A DNA stretch of 64,000 nt from Cercospora beticola (Eukaryota > Ascomycota > Dothideomycetes > Mycosphaerellales > Mycosphaerellaceae), in assembly GCF_033473495.1 (NCBI RefSeq), contig NC_088941.1, forward strand, positions 1,984,001 through 2,048,000. Direction: 5' to 3'. The notes beneath the pieces were generated by a model, which ran no database searches, was not told where the DNA came from, and saw nothing but the letters and a program-made list of their open reading frames with translations. Within the stretch, counting starts at the first letter, position 1; every line of letters starts with the position of its first letter. Below, one piece after another: positions 1 through 11,056 of this stretch. A program made the translations under genes and the position numbers.

Positions 1-149
1 TTCGCAACTCGCGACAACGTTCGACTAACGACAGGAAGAAAGGCCATGTGCCTGTGTGCTGCCACGAGGATCTGAGTGACTCAACGGCGACACGCGGAAA
101 CTAGCTCTGGAGAAGAAAATCCGAGACATTGTACGTACATTTCGCGACA

Positions 150-3100
150 ATGACGCGACACGACTTCGAGGAGCTGGTGGCTGTAGTGCCTCGAGATGCT
201 GGAAATGGAACCGGGCTGGCCACCAGAACTATCGTGGGAATTGGGCTCGGTATAGGCACTTGTATCTTTGTGGCAATTCTTGTGGTAGCCTGGATGATTA
301 TGCACAAGCGAAGTGCGCATCGCAAGTATATGGCGCAGCTCGAAGCCGGAGCACGGGTGCCTCAAAGTTCAAGGCAAGATATGCGCGAAGTATCGAGACC
401 TGGCACCGCGACATCTGCCAACGCATTCACGACATGGGGCCATCTTGGCTCAAATGATGGGGTCGATTCCGAGCAAGCGCACGATCAGAACAAGCGAAAG
501 AGGAACACTGTCGGCTTGCCGAAGCGCATCAAACAGAAAGGCGTGACTCCACTCAAGGCCTGGACGAGAAAGCATCTCTCTGTTATTGCAGAGCATCCGG
601 CAAACGGAACTCCTCAACGCGAATCATCGCTGCCTATCTTTGACCAAATGCAGAGATCGTCATCTAAGAAGCACCGCACACAGAGTTCTGTGACCAAGGA
701 GGTTGTGCTACCACAATCAGGCAGCCCCAAATTCGATGTTCTGCCTTCTTTTGCAACGCGATCCCCAGGGCAACTGCGAACTGGGCTTGTGAGTGGCACT
801 GATGGGCTGCTAAAGCTTTCGCTCAACCTCCGCTCTGTATCGATGGGTATCTTGACAGAAGACGGCGCCGTGTTTGGACCAGATTCAGAGTACCTAGGCA
901 AGCGACAACGACCAGAAATGCGCGCACGCTCCGCAAGTCTTGGAGCACCATCTACACGACCGCCATCAGGACCTGTTCCGCCACTTCCAGCTATGTCGAT
1001 CGCTAGCACTTCATCTTGGAGCAAAAATGCGAGCAAATCGCTGGGTCTCTCGAGATCGTCATCCTCCTCGAGCAACTCGGCAGGCAGTTCCGTTCTTGTC
1101 ACAAGCCCTATTCTTGAGCGTCGCGACACTGATCAGCCGCTTCACTCGCCTACCGTCGAGGATCTCATTGAGGCGAACAACAATGCTGCGCTCAAGAGCG
1201 TCGCCAATCGCCAATGGCAGAACCGTCGACCATCTCCAACCCGCTGCTGCAATGCCAACTCCCGAGTGCAGAAGCCAGGGTCAATACGAGGTAGACTTGT
1301 GCGATCAAGTACCGAGAGCTCTATCACACTCTGGAGGAGCAACTCCTCATCCACATCCAGCTCTCTTGGCAGCGGGAGGAACAGGCTCTCAGTGCCTCAA
1401 ATCTGCTCTGCTGAGAAGATGAGCATCAGCCGCGTTTCCTCTTCAAACTCTCTGCTGGGAAGCGGACCCATCGGCAAGATTACCACACCAACCAAACGTA
1501 TCAACAAGGTCGGATCCATTTCTTCCGTGTCGATATTTGGCTCTCCTGCTGAGCGGAAACGTGTCAGCGTGCTTCGAGAGGTCTCCGGCAATGCTCCTCC
1601 AAGGAAGAACACGGCACTACCACGCGATCCCTCCGATTCGACGCTCGTCTCTCGCAGCAGCAGCAATGGCAACCCATTCCATTGGGACAATGCCAGTGTC
1701 TCAAGCGTATCGCTGCCGAAAGCAAGCGCTCTGAAGGGATCACCAAATGCTCGCAAGGGCCACCGCCGGCAGAACTGTGTTCGCATCAGCACACTCACAC
1801 CACAGGTCCTGGGCCCATCTGTATCGCGAAGACGGAGTCGATCGATCAGCCCCGCAAACCTACTTCAAGGTGTTATTGAGGAGCGTGAGAGCATAGAGAT
1901 GCAGCGACCACGCACTGAGCCAGTGGTCACTCCTGCTGAGGAGCGACAATCTTTCCTGTTGGCGTATGGAGGCCAGGCACCCAAGGCCAATGCAATCGAA
2001 CTTGGCGACTTGCGCATCCAGACTCTACGCGCTTCGTTGACTCCCAGCTCGCCCACCTTGTCTAACTGGAACACCTACCAACCTCACGTGCCTGAGCGAC
2101 CACTCCCACCGACTCGACAGGTCTCACGGGACAGTGTCTACTCCTTGGCATCGAACCAGGAACGTAGCGCTTCAAGATTGAGCAACAGCTCGTTTAGCAT
2201 TCCCAAGTTCCCGTCACCCGCTGGCAAATCACGACCTTCCCTTGCGCCGATTCAGTGCGATACAGCACAGGGACCTCACTTTGTTGGTCTCTCTCCTGTG
2301 GACGCTGTTTCACCGCTTGACAATCTGTCGCCAACAGACTTCAGGCCGACCTCGTCTGCCTTCGCCTTGGTCCTTTCTCCAGAAGAGATGACTGCCAACC
2401 AGAACGTCGAGATTCCTTCGAGCCCGCCGCTCCCGATCTCCAAGACTGCAGAGTATGATCCAGCTTCCCCGCAACTGCCGTCTGCAGCTGGTGCTCAGGA
2501 GTACGATCCAACCAGTCCACCTTCGACCATCAGACACGAGCAAGACAAGGACGATGGAGGCCACCCTGGCTTCTTCTTGCCATTCACTCTCGGCAGCATG
2601 GACCTCATGGGCGATGCGCTCTCAGCGAAACCTAAATCCGAGAGCCCACCATGCTCGCCAAAGACAGTCTCCCGCACTCGCTTCGACACTCTGATCGATG
2701 CTGAGCAGCCGGTGATCCCGGAGAGGAACCCAAACCGTACCAAGGCCAAGCTCACATCTGAGAATGCCAGCACTGTGATGGCATCCACAAATCTCAATTT
2801 CCCTGGTGACAATGTCCCCGTTCTTCTGCCCACGAAGCACTACGACGACGAGTTCTGTCCAATGCCACGTTGGGAGTCGGACAAGTCATACGAGAACATG
2901 ACTCTGGATGAGGATGAGCCTGTACAGGAGACCTTCGACTCACGACGAGTGACACTCGCTCGCCCACCGTCCCTTTCGACCATCGTCCAGGAATCGTCCT
3001 CTCCTCCACCAATGCCGCAGACCCTGGCGGGTGCCTCAGCACACAGGCCTTCCCTCACCCGCGAGCGAACCACCTCACCTCTTGGTCCCCGCGACCCACC

Positions 3101-3812
3101 AGCCAAGAGCATCCTCCGCAACGTCACTGAGCTTCGCCGCATGAACAGCGACGCCAAGGGACAGCCATCCCGCGAAAGCAGAAACTATGTTCGTCTAGGC
3201 CGCGAGCCTTCCCCTCTTTTACCTTGGATTCCTTCCACTACCAACAACGAGACCGAAGACGGAGCCACACGTGAAGGATCCCACACCAGTCTTTGCGATT
3301 TCGACTTCGAGCGCAGCTCTTCCTACACACTACCTGGTACCGTAGCCTCAACTGTCCTAGACGAGATTGACTTCGAAGCTCTCGAGAAGAGCATCGACAC
3401 CGCTGTCAAGGGACTAGACGAGGACTGGAGATATTCCCAGATTGCCCTACAAGTCCGACGAGACAGCGATAAGGAGAACCAAGAGGCAACTAAATCGCAA
3501 CAACATAATGATAATAACACTACTCATCAACGAAGTTCTAGCGTATGGGACGACGGAGAGCAGTTCTGGAAAGACCAAGACGCGAACTCAACAAGCCCGA
3601 AGCCCAAGCCGCTTTGTGTTGTGAATAATAGCAGTCCGCCGCGAGGACAGTCTCCTAAGACAGCAAGGTACTGGGCTGAACAGTACCAGAAGACTTTGGA
3701 CCCGAGGATGTTGAGTACCCCGGTGAGAAATAAAGATAATCGATTGTCGGGTGTGGTGATGGTTGCTACGCCGAAGAGTTTATATGATGCGGATGGATTT
3801 TTGAGGACATAA
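150..3812 (+). CDS. Ser/Pro-rich single-pass membrane protein, unknown function
   Basis: A single open frame of 1,220 codons with no intron. The first in-frame ATG is at 150; upstream codons in this frame have no ATG. One hydrophobic segment at about residues 28-51 is followed by basic residues (MHKRSAHRK), which predicts a short outside N-terminus and a very long cytoplasmic tail. The tail is low-complexity, rich in Ser, Pro, Arg and Thr, with many S/T-P and R-x-x-S sites that could be phosphorylated. Short SPP and SSPPP runs are spread through it. A more ordered C-terminus contains ARYWAEQYQKTLDPR near residue 1170. I do not recognise a catalytic domain. A plasma-membrane or cortical signalling scaffold is possible but is only inference. 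The gene converges with the minus-strand gene at 4193-4978. Confidence 0.8.
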   Translation: MTRHDFEELVAVVPRDAGNGTGLATRTIVGIGLGIGTCIFVAILVVAWMIMHKRSAHRKYMAQLEAGARVPQSSRQDMREVSRPGTATSANAFTTWGHLGSNDGVDSEQAHDQNKRKRNTVGLPKRIKQKGVTPLKAWTRKHLSVIAEHPANGTPQRESSLPIFDQMQRSSSKKHRTQSSVTKEVVLPQSGSPKFDVLPSFATRSPGQLRTGLVSGTDGLLKLSLNLRSVSMGILTEDGAVFGPDSEYLGKRQRPEMRARSASLGAPSTRPPSGPVPPLPAMSIASTSSWSKNASKSLGLSRSSSSSSNSAGSSVLVTSPILERRDTDQPLHSPTVEDLIEANNNAALKSVANRQWQNRRPSPTRCCNANSRVQKPGSIRGRLVRSSTESSITLWRSNSSSTSSSLGSGRNRLSVPQICSAEKMSISRVSSSNSLLGSGPIGKITTPTKRINKVGSISSVSIFGSPAERKRVSVLREVSGNAPPRKNTALPRDPSDSTLVSRSSSNGNPFHWDNASVSSVSLPKASALKGSPNARKGHRRQNCVRISTLTPQVLGPSVSRRRSRSISPANLLQGVIEERESIEMQRPRTEPVVTPAEERQSFLLAYGGQAPKANAIELGDLRIQTLRASLTPSSPTLSNWNTYQPHVPERPLPPTRQVSRDSVYSLASNQERSASRLSNSSFSIPKFPSPAGKSRPSLAPIQCDTAQGPHFVGLSPVDAVSPLDNLSPTDFRPTSSAFALVLSPEEMTANQNVEIPSSPPLPISKTAEYDPASPQLPSAAGAQEYDPTSPPSTIRHEQDKDDGGHPGFFLPFTLGSMDLMGDALSAKPKSESPPCSPKTVSRTRFDTLIDAEQPVIPERNPNRTKAKLTSENASTVMASTNLNFPGDNVPVLLPTKHYDDEFCPMPRWESDKSYENMTLDEDEPVQETFDSRRVTLARPPSLSTIVQESSSPPPMPQTLAGASAHRPSLTRERTTSPLGPRDPPAKSILRNVTELRRMNSDAKGQPSRESRNYVRLGREPSPLLPWIPSTTNNETEDGATREGSHTSLCDFDFERSSSYTLPGTVASTVLDEIDFEALEKSIDTAVKGLDEDWRYSQIALQVRRDSDKENQEATKSQQHNDNNTTHQRSSSVWDDGEQFWKDQDANSTSPKPKPLCVVNNSSPPRGQSPKTARYWAEQYQKTLDPRMLSTPVRNKDNRLSGVVMVATPKSLYDADGFLRT

Positions 3813-4192
3813 ACCGAGATAAAGTGTAATGTTTTCTTTGGGGGTGTTGAAAGGGGGCAGGCGCGAGAGGTCTCTTATTGAACAAAATGGGTCATGGAAG
3901 GACACGCCGGCCATCTCTTTGGAGTCTCTTCGGGGTTTGGGCAGCATTCAGATCTCCTTCTTTGGATGTCACGGATGAGGTGTTGGGGTCCTTGTTTCGT
4001 ACTTATTATCATGATACCCGAATCTCTTTGTACTGAGATCGATAGATACTACACTACTACAGCTATTACTACAGGCTCAAATGAGTAATCTTAGTGTCAA
4101 AAATTGCATTGGAGAACTCTCATTAGCAACTCGATTGTCATTTTCATTTCAATGTTCGAAGATGCTGACACAGAGCGACGAATGCTAATCCT
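3813..4192. other. Intergenic, convergent 3' ends
   Basis: About 380 bp between two convergent genes. It becomes AT-richer near 4000-4170, as expected for 3' UTRs and polyadenylation sites. No coding region or RNA gene is recognised. Confidence 0.6.
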
Positions 4193-4978
4193 TCATAAAT
4201 CCCAACTGTGCCTCAAATGGCTTGATGCCCACCCTCCTGGACCAAAACCGATCGTGGTATTTGCCCATTCGGGACCGTGGCCGAAAGTCTGATTCGCGTG
4301 GGTCGCATTCGAACCTCGTGAAGCGCGACTTGCTGTGGAGCTGGCATGTGAGGACGGAGCCACGCTACCACCACGCAAAGAAGGAGCCACGCTGCCGCCG
4401 CGTGAAGAGGAAGCGATGCTACCGCCACGTGAAGAAGGCGCGACGCTGCCGCTGCCGCTCCGTGCTGATGGTGCCACACTGCCAGAGTCCGAGAAAGCAC
4501 TCTGTCCCATGCGAATGCTGCGAGATGCTGACGAGGGCGCAGACGAGCGGTGGCTGGATGCAGCAGCATTACGTCCTGGTCTTGAGCCGGACACGATGCT
4601 TTGAGCAGCGGTAGGAGCTTTCCAGCTGGATCCCCCTGCTGCTGATTGAGGATAAACGTTACTACCGCCTGCTTCGCTGCCGTTGTGCGTGGCGAGGTTG
4701 GCTTCTGAGAGAGGTTGTTGAGGTTGGGGCACCGAGCTAGGTGGTGCAGATGGAAATGGAGGTTGCGAGCCGAATGTTGCTGATGGGAACGGATGTTGCG
4801 AAGGCGAAAGGTTCCCTGGAAGACCTCCTAGAAGGCCTCCGAAGCCATGCTCTGCGTTCAGAGGACTCGTTGTTGTGGTGGACTCATAGGACACGAATTG
4901 TGACCATTGTGGACCAGGAGCGCCTGGTGCAGAGCTCGCGGAGTACTGCCATCCGTTTGGAGTTCTCGTGAAAGACAT
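4193..4978 (-). CDS. Low-complexity Ser/Gly-rich repeat protein
   Basis: A 261-residue protein starting MSFTRTPNGWQYSAS. The ATG at 4978 has A at -3. The same frame stays open upstream but reads like untranslated leader, so a longer form is less likely. The middle is Pro/Ser/Gln-rich. Residues around 170-230 hold four to five copies of a nine-residue repeat (SVAPSSRGG with variants), encoded by 27-nt tandem units at about 4356-4463. The C-terminus carries GHGPEW and GFGPGGW. No signal peptide or known domain is seen. An SRPGR motif followed by a Ser/Arg tail also occurs in the neighbouring gene at 5406-5975, so the two may be distant relatives. Probably a disordered protein; function unknown. 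Confidence 0.6.
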   Translation of the reverse strand: MSFTRTPNGWQYSASSAPGAPGPQWSQFVSYESTTTTSPLNAEHGFGGLLGGLPGNLSPSQHPFPSATFGSQPPFPSAPPSSVPQPQQPLSEANLATHNGSEAGGSNVYPQSAAGGSSWKAPTAAQSIVSGSRPGRNAAASSHRSSAPSSASRSIRMGQSAFSDSGSVAPSARSGSGSVAPSSRGGSIASSSRGGSVAPSLRGGSVAPSSHASSTASRASRGSNATHANQTFGHGPEWANTTIGFGPGGWASSHLRHSWDL

Positions 4979-5405
4979 ATTTTCGGTAGAGAGGCTTGGT
5001 CGAGGTTGATGATTTTGGAGGAGGATATGAGTAGAACTGGTCATTAAGGTGCAGTGATTATATATCATTCGGTGTGGATGCTGTAGACTTTCGTGAATGC
5101 TTGGGTCGTATATCAGCAGAGAATGAAAACTGTGGCAAAGAAAGACAGAAAGAAGAATTGTAGCATACAGCTGGGTATGATGCACGATGGAATGGTTTGA
5201 GGAGGCCTTGTTGTGTGTATGTTGACAACTCGCCACTTCCGCTTTCCAATACGGACAGAACTCAATTACAGTTTGGATCGCTGGGTGGGGAGTCAGAGAT
5301 CTGTGTAGCAAACAAATCTGAGATCTGCAGGATCTGATCGCAGACAATCGCGACCCAGACTTCACTCTTACTGATCTTTGTGATCTCTTGGATGCCGACT
5401 GAAGC
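4979..5405. other. Intergenic/5' leader region
   Basis: 427 bp upstream of the MSFTRT start and downstream of the next minus-strand gene. It contains pyrimidine-rich tracts on the minus strand typical of fungal leaders. I see no separate gene. Confidence 0.5.
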
Positions 5406-5975
5406 TCATTTCATGTTCGAGGACACGCTCTCCCCTCCATGAATTGACTGAGTCGAGCGAGAAGATGGGGATGCTATGGGAAGGCGGCAGTCAGTTGCAG
5501 ACCTTACTGTTCGACTTGTGAAATCGCGTCCTGGTCGAGAGCCGCCAGAGTCCGAACTTAATTGTGCTCCAGATTCTGCTGGCGGGGTTGCAACTGCAGA
5601 GCCAGTATCAATTCCATTAATGTCGCCATAATTCAAAAAGTCGTCGATAACTTGATCATCTGCTGGGAGACGCGATAGACTGCTTTCGCCGAGAGACGAG
5701 GAGCAAGCATGTGGATGAGTCGCCAGCTGCTGGAGCAGCAAAGATTGCCTCTGGGCATACGCTTCCCGTTGCAGTAGCATTTCCAGTTGCAAAATGGCCC
5801 AAGGAGTAGTCCGGCCAAAGACATGCTGCTGATATTCGGATCGTTGTTGCTGTTCAAGCCAGTGCTGATAAGCCAAGAATTGTCGTTCTTGTCGCAGCCT
5901 CGCCGCAAGTAGCACAATATGCGGGGGCGTTTCCGACGGCACTCCGATATGGTACCAAGGGTCGCGTGGATTCAT
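5406..5975 (-). CDS. Gln-rich small protein, unknown function
   Basis: A 189-residue frame from the ATG at 5975 (A at -3), beginning MNPRDPWYHIGVPSE. Upstream in-frame sequence has no convincing ATG context. The N-terminal half has a charged, glutamine-rich predicted helix (RQERQFLAYQHWLEQQQRSE and QLEMLLQREAYAQRQ), which could form a coiled coil. The C-terminal half is Ser/Gly/Arg-rich with an SRPGR motif shared with the gene at 4193-4978. No signal peptide or catalytic motif is visible. Not recognised as a known family. It could be a real fungus-specific gene or a chance long frame; the clean ATG and the motif shared with its neighbour favour a gene. Confidence 0.5.
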   Translation of the reverse strand: MNPRDPWYHIGVPSETPPHIVLLAARLRQERQFLAYQHWLEQQQRSEYQQHVFGRTTPWAILQLEMLLQREAYAQRQSLLLQQLATHPHACSSSLGESSLSRLPADDQVIDDFLNYGDINGIDTGSAVATPPAESGAQLSSDSGGSRPGRDFTSRTVRSATDCRLPIASPSSRSTQSIHGGESVSSNMK

Positions 5976-6568
5976 GATTGGCAGTGAAAGGTCTTGTGTG
6001 GATCTGTGCTGGGTCTGGGTAATGCGCGAAAAGGTATGAGCTTTCGTATTGGAGAGGCGGCTCCTACAATCGTGAATGCGCATCCAGAATGGGAGCATGC
6101 TCTTGTATGGCGCGGGAGTCATTGCGTGGAAGTAACAGTGATTGCAAAGTGTCCCGGTCTTCCCTTTGCTCTTCTTTCTTCCAGGATTCTCATTTCTGGA
6201 AGCGATGCCTCGAGAGACTTTGTTGCGAATGCCCGCTCGAGGAGGCAGTATCAATTGGGCTACTGAGGTAAACACTGACGCCCAGCAGAAAAACGTATTC
6301 TACGCGACGAGAACATCTTGGAAGGATGCGACTCAGTGTAATGAGCCTAGAGAGAATACTGTACATTTCGACCAGCCCATGTTCATACAATTTTGCAAAC
6401 TTCTCACATGCACATAGACCACAAGCTCCGTCCCGCCCAGGAGCATATTTTGAACTCTGGCTGGCCGCAAAGCATGATGTGGATTCGCCCATCACCTCCA
6501 TATATGGTCAGAGAGTGTACTAATTCTCAGCTCTTCAAAGTGCCCCCTCTTCCGCCTTTTCGACACAC
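5976..6568. other. Intergenic, no gene seen
   Basis: About 590 bp between two minus-strand genes. Several short open frames exist on both strands but none has recognisable content. It probably holds the promoter of 5406-5975 and the 3' UTR of 6569-7045. Confidence 0.5.
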
Positions 6569-7045
6569 TCATTTTGACCTCGTCAAATCTCCTCTCACCG
6601 AACACAAAATACTCCCAATGCTAACCACGCCATAATCGTCCAAGACCAGTGGATCCTGCACACCAATGGGATATCCCATGGGCTGAACACCATCCGCATC
6701 GGTGTAGACCTGGCAAGCCACAGTCTCGATATCGACTCCTTCGCTAACGTCTGGGTCGAAGGAGATCTCGCTGGCGTTGGCAGTGTATGACGTGAGTTTG
6801 TTGAGTTCGACTGGCGCACGTCCATAGTCCGGCAACCGCTCTTCCACGGAGTTGAGACGGATGTTCAATGAGATGCCGTAGTAGCGGGAGGGGATGTGGC
6901 AGTCGGGCTTCTCATCTTTCGCTGGCGCTCCGTGGGGAAAGTCTACCATTTGCGACATACCGTTCGGGATCTGGCGGATGTCTATGGCGCCGGCGAAGAT
7001 GTATGTGGAGGAGCTTAGGGCGGCGAAGACAGCGGGGACCTTCAT
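6569..7045 (-). CDS. Small predicted secreted protein
   Basis: 158 codons from the ATG at 7045, starting MKVPAVFAALSSSTYIFAGA, a plausible signal peptide cleaved near residue 20. The mature part of about 138 residues has three cysteines (in DCHIPS, VACQVY and ILCSVR), so at most one disulfide. The central part alternates hydrophobic and polar residues like a small beta fold, and the end VLDDYGVVSIGSILCSVRGD is well ordered. One NAS glycosylation site is present. No enzyme motif is recognised. Size and secretion signal fit the broad class of fungal small secreted proteins or candidate effectors, but function is unknown. It is divergent from the transcription factor gene at 7970. Confidence 0.6.
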   Translation of the reverse strand: MKVPAVFAALSSSTYIFAGAIDIRQIPNGMSQMVDFPHGAPAKDEKPDCHIPSRYYGISLNIRLNSVEERLPDYGRAPVELNKLTSYTANASEISFDPDVSEGVDIETVACQVYTDADGVQPMGYPIGVQDPLVLDDYGVVSIGSILCSVRGDLTRSK

Positions 7046-7969
7046 GTTGGAAGTTCGCCTGTGTAGCTTGTATGACTTGGCTGGTGTCCTGCTGGAGGTA
7101 GGTGCGTCGTCGTGCCTGCTTCTTCTAGTAGCTGTCACCTACAATATGTTCTTCTGGAGTCGATGACATTGGAGCGGAGAAGGGCGGAGAAGGGCAAGGA
7201 TGTGACATGGTTCTGGAAGCAAGGATGCCTACAGTGGCTCGTACAAGTGAGACACAATGTATGAGGGGCATCTTCATCTTCGAGGATGTCGGAGTCTGGC
7301 AGAATTGGTACTTGGATACTGGTATATACTAACTAGTCTGCGACATATCGCAAAAAGCGTCGCAAGCGTTGGAGCGGAGGTGAGGTCCGGCTGGCGCGGC
7401 TGGGGGCTTGGGTGCCGGTGGAGTTCCCGTCGACATTGCAATTATTCGGGGCCGTTTTGCAAACAAAACAAACGGCGACTCCCTCGACTGCGCTTCTTGT
7501 CGGACATGTACGCTTGCTGGATTGATAGATCTCATCGACATCCACAACGGCTGCTGGTGAGACTGATATTTCAGAAGGCACGATGGCTGGTCTAGAACTC
7601 GGTTGTCCACGCGCTTGGCACTCGACCCTTGCGCCGATTCGCCGATGGAGTATGGAGCTGCTGCGCGTGCTGCGACTGCACTGCACTGCTCCGCCAGCGC
7701 CCAACAACTCCCGCCGACACCACGACCGACATCTTGGTCTTCATCTCACCTAGTTTGACTACAGGAAGGCGCTGATACAGATTACTCGCCACCGCTCGAA
7801 GCTCAAACAGAGCTCGATTGTGCTCCAGACAACGCCACGAAGCGTTGCGCGTCCGATCCTTCTCACTCACCCAGCAGCCCATCACAATGCCAAGATAGCT
7901 CCGAGGGGCCTTCGACTGTTACGGACTATTCAAATCTCCTCTCCTCGATCAAATACATCGCTGCGAACC
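7046..7969. other. Divergent intergenic region (two promoters)
   Basis: 924 bp between the start of the small secreted protein (minus strand) and the transcription factor (plus strand). Pyrimidine-rich stretches lie just before 7970, as in fungal leaders. No additional gene is supported. Confidence 0.6.
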
Positions 7970-10227
7970 ATGTCGGAAGCTCTGTTGCTCCAGAACACTG
8001 TCAACAAACCGGGCACCTCTTGCCTTGGCTGCCGCCGGAGAAAACTCAAATGTAGCCGGGAACACGAAGGCTGCTTCAATTGCTTGAAGAGCGAACTGCC
8101 ATGTGTTTATCCTACTCCCGACCTCGGCGTCAAGCGGAAGCGAGGGCCGTACAAGAAAGATAAGCCGCCTCGTCAACGCCACCTGGAGGACCTGGTTAAA
8201 TACCTGGAACCAAAGAACGAGCAAGCGAAAGCTTTACAGACAGGCGATTCCGTCAGTCCAGCCCGCGCATCGTCTTCCGGAGCTTCGGGAACTCCCTATA
8301 CGGCTGCAAACGAACGTCCAACGCCGCAGTCTCCAAATCAGCAAAGCCTGGTTCAAGATGCCTTGGTAGCTCTCACCAAGTCTGCTGCCAAAGACGAAGA
8401 TCTGCGCAAGGACGATGGAGGCATTGGCTTACATGGCAATAACTCCTCCGCGGCAGCATATCACTATTCTAGTAGCCACCCTCATCCGTCTCCCGCTCGA
8501 ATATTCGAGTATTGGAGCCTTTTCGTGACGAGAGTGGATCCCATGGTCAAGATCATTCATTGTCCTTCGTTCTTAACCAAGATCATAAGTCTCATCAACA
8601 ACCCTGCCAGCGTCTCTTCGTCGACGAAAGCCATGATTTTCAGCATGTATTACGCTGCGCTGAGTACGTGTTCTGCACAAGAGACGCGGCAGAAGTTTGG
8701 AGAAGGTCAGGAGATTCTGTTCAGTCGGTATGGTAAATGCATCATGGACGAGATACGCAGGAATTACGAGATTCCGGAGCTCGAAGGCTTGCAGGCTCTG
8801 ACTTTATACATAGTAGGTCAATCACTAGGAAGGTTGGCACCCTCGACTGACGGCTTTAGGTCTGCATACGCAGGTCCGACAGCATGACCGGAATAGCAGA
8901 TCTTTTCCACGAGGCAGTACGCTGCGCACAGCTCATCAAGCTAGAAGAAGAGCCCGAAGGACGCTATTCGCCATTCGAAGTGGAGTATCGGCGGCGATTG
9001 TGGTACCACCTGTGTGGACTCGAATCTCGAACGGCAGAGGAAGGTGGTTCGAGAAAGTACAGCATTTTCAAAGACAAGAAAGTTGAATTGCCACGAAATT
9101 TGAACGACTGCGACTTGAACCCGCGCATGACAGCAAGCCCATTGGGGCGCAAAGGCATCACCGACTGCACATTTCCAATACTCAGATTCAAGATACATCG
9201 CCTAGTATTCGGCATCTGGAATATCGGAAGCGGCTCCCCAGCAGGCACTCCTGGCGTCACCGAACGACAACGACAATTTTATAACGATGCTAAAGACGAG
9301 CTTGATAAAGTCTACATGAGTTTTATGGATGAAACAAGACCATACGACTGGCTGTGCGTCAACTTCATCGAAGGCATGCTAACCAAAGCTCGCCTTCTGA
9401 TCAACTTCCCTCGTGGCACCGTTCCCACCAAGACCATGCCTGAGGAAGAGCGCATGATTCTGCTTGAGTCATCGGTGGACATCATCAAGCGTACTCATGC
9501 GCTTGCTGTGGATGACCGCATCTCCGACTGGGTATGGTATTTCAGAGGCTATGTGCAGTGGCACTCGCTCGCCATAGTCGTTGCTGAGCTTGCGTGGAGC
9601 CGTGATGAGAGCTTCACAAATATGGCCTGGAGTGTGCTAGACAGACTCTTGGCGCAATGGGACAAACTCTACCAGACGAAGAAGGATGACCCTGCATGGA
9701 CACACGTGAACGAATCGATTCAACGAGCGAGGAAAGCGCGTCAGCAAAAAAGGTCGGCTGGCGCAACGCAAGCAGAGAATGTGCATAAACGACCACGGCA
9801 CGACGCGCCTCCAATTCCACAGCAGACTGTGCCCCCACCACTGCAAACCAACCTGCACCAGCAAATCCTTCAGCATCGCCCAGCGTCGATTAGTAACACC
9901 ACAATGCCCCCGCAGAGCACCCACTATGTGCCAAACGCGCAAGCTGCGATACCAATGTACAACGACGGGCCGACGCCAGAATCGCAGGTCTCGGCAGGTT
10001 CTGGGTCATACGAAGAGTTTAGCCCCGTCGACTGGAACCTTGATCCGTTCGCGAATACTGACTGGGACGCGTTCAACACGGTATTTACCAATAATCTTTG
10101 GGACGACTGGTTGCCAATGCAGAATATGGACATGGGAATGCAAGACGGTGGCCATTGGTGGCCCCCGAATCAGAATGTTATGCCGCTTTACGGACATTAT
10201 CAACCGCAGGGACAATACTATGGCTGA
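7970..10227 (+). CDS. Zn(II)2Cys6 transcription factor
   Basis: Two exons, 7970-8812 and 8860-10227, give 736 residues. The 47-nt intron starts GTAGGT, has a CTGAC branch site and ends TTTAG; splicing restores LTLYIVCIRRSDSMTGIADL, a typical stretch of the fungal-specific regulatory domain. The ATG at 7970 has ACC before it. Residues 18-45 form the zinc cluster C-x2-C-x6-C-x6-C-x2-C-x6-C (CLGCRRRKLKC start), followed by a basic KRKRGPYKKDKPPRQR linker. The middle domain (roughly 180-600) matches the fungal transcription factor domain family with FEYWSLFVTRVDPMVKIIH. The C-terminus is Gln/Pro/Asn-rich and acidic, a likely activation region. A nuclear DNA-binding regulator; its target pathway cannot be told from sequence. 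Confidence 0.9.
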
Positions 10228-11056
10228 GCCATGATATACGCGAACTGGATACCAGTGCTTCAATTCGGTTGTTCGTATGTTCTTGTGACGATCTAGGACG
10301 CCGGATGCCTCGAACCTTTCAGACACTACCACGCTTACGTGTCGAGCAAGGTTGCATGCGACAGCACACCCGATTTTGGGAAACAAAGATGATGGGACTT
10401 CTCACTTACATGTTCGCATACAAGTCAAGCAAGTTCGATGCGCTCGCCACGAGTCGATAGCGTGCAGATTTCGAGTCACATATCAGCGCAGGTGCGAAAG
10501 AACAGCCAAGGATTCTGAGGTGAATATGCGCAGCCAGCGCACAAGCCAACTTGAGGGAGAGAAGACCGCACGAATGAACTCATGTCATCAGTGTGGCAAT
10601 ACCAAATGAGCAAAGAATGTATTCACGGAGTGGTGTGGCATGCTAGAGTAAGGGAAAGGAGTACATAGGATTGATACCCACTCTTTAGTCTCTTTCACAA
10701 CTGGGGTTGGGAGTCTTGGCAACGACCTTATATTCCACACTTCCCCGACGACTGTGCACATTTGCGACAACTCAAGCAGCCGTCGACACTCTTGCGACAT
10801 GATACGAAGTACATATCGATACAGCCCGCATCTCTTACCCTCTCTACGGCATCAGAACCACTCCAGCAATTTTTCCAGCACGCTGTACAGAAGCAAAACC
10901 AAAGGCATCGTACCGCCGCAGCCGCTTCATACTGCGTGTCCTTGCTTCGCGAGCCGTCGCATCCAGAAGCCCCTCGACGCGGTACATCGCAGTAGCTGAG
11001 AACCATCAATAGCGCTGCCTGGCCTGCCAAGCCTACCACTCGCTCCTTCTTCAGTC
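10228..11056. other. Intergenic, no gene seen
   Basis: About 830 bp with 3' UTR sequence of the transcription factor on the left and a pyrimidine-rich leader before 11057 on the right. Short open frames near 10750-11000 have no recognisable content. Confidence 0.5.

Noticed and set aside
129..149. Upstream extension of the first gene beginning at a TTG codon
   Set aside because: Nuclear genes of ascomycetes start at ATG; the first ATG in frame is at 150.
4979..5365. N-terminal extension of the repeat protein at 4193-4978
   Set aside because: The first codon is not ATG and the sequence reads like a leader; MSFTRT at 4978 has better context. In-frame internal ATGs upstream remain a small possibility.
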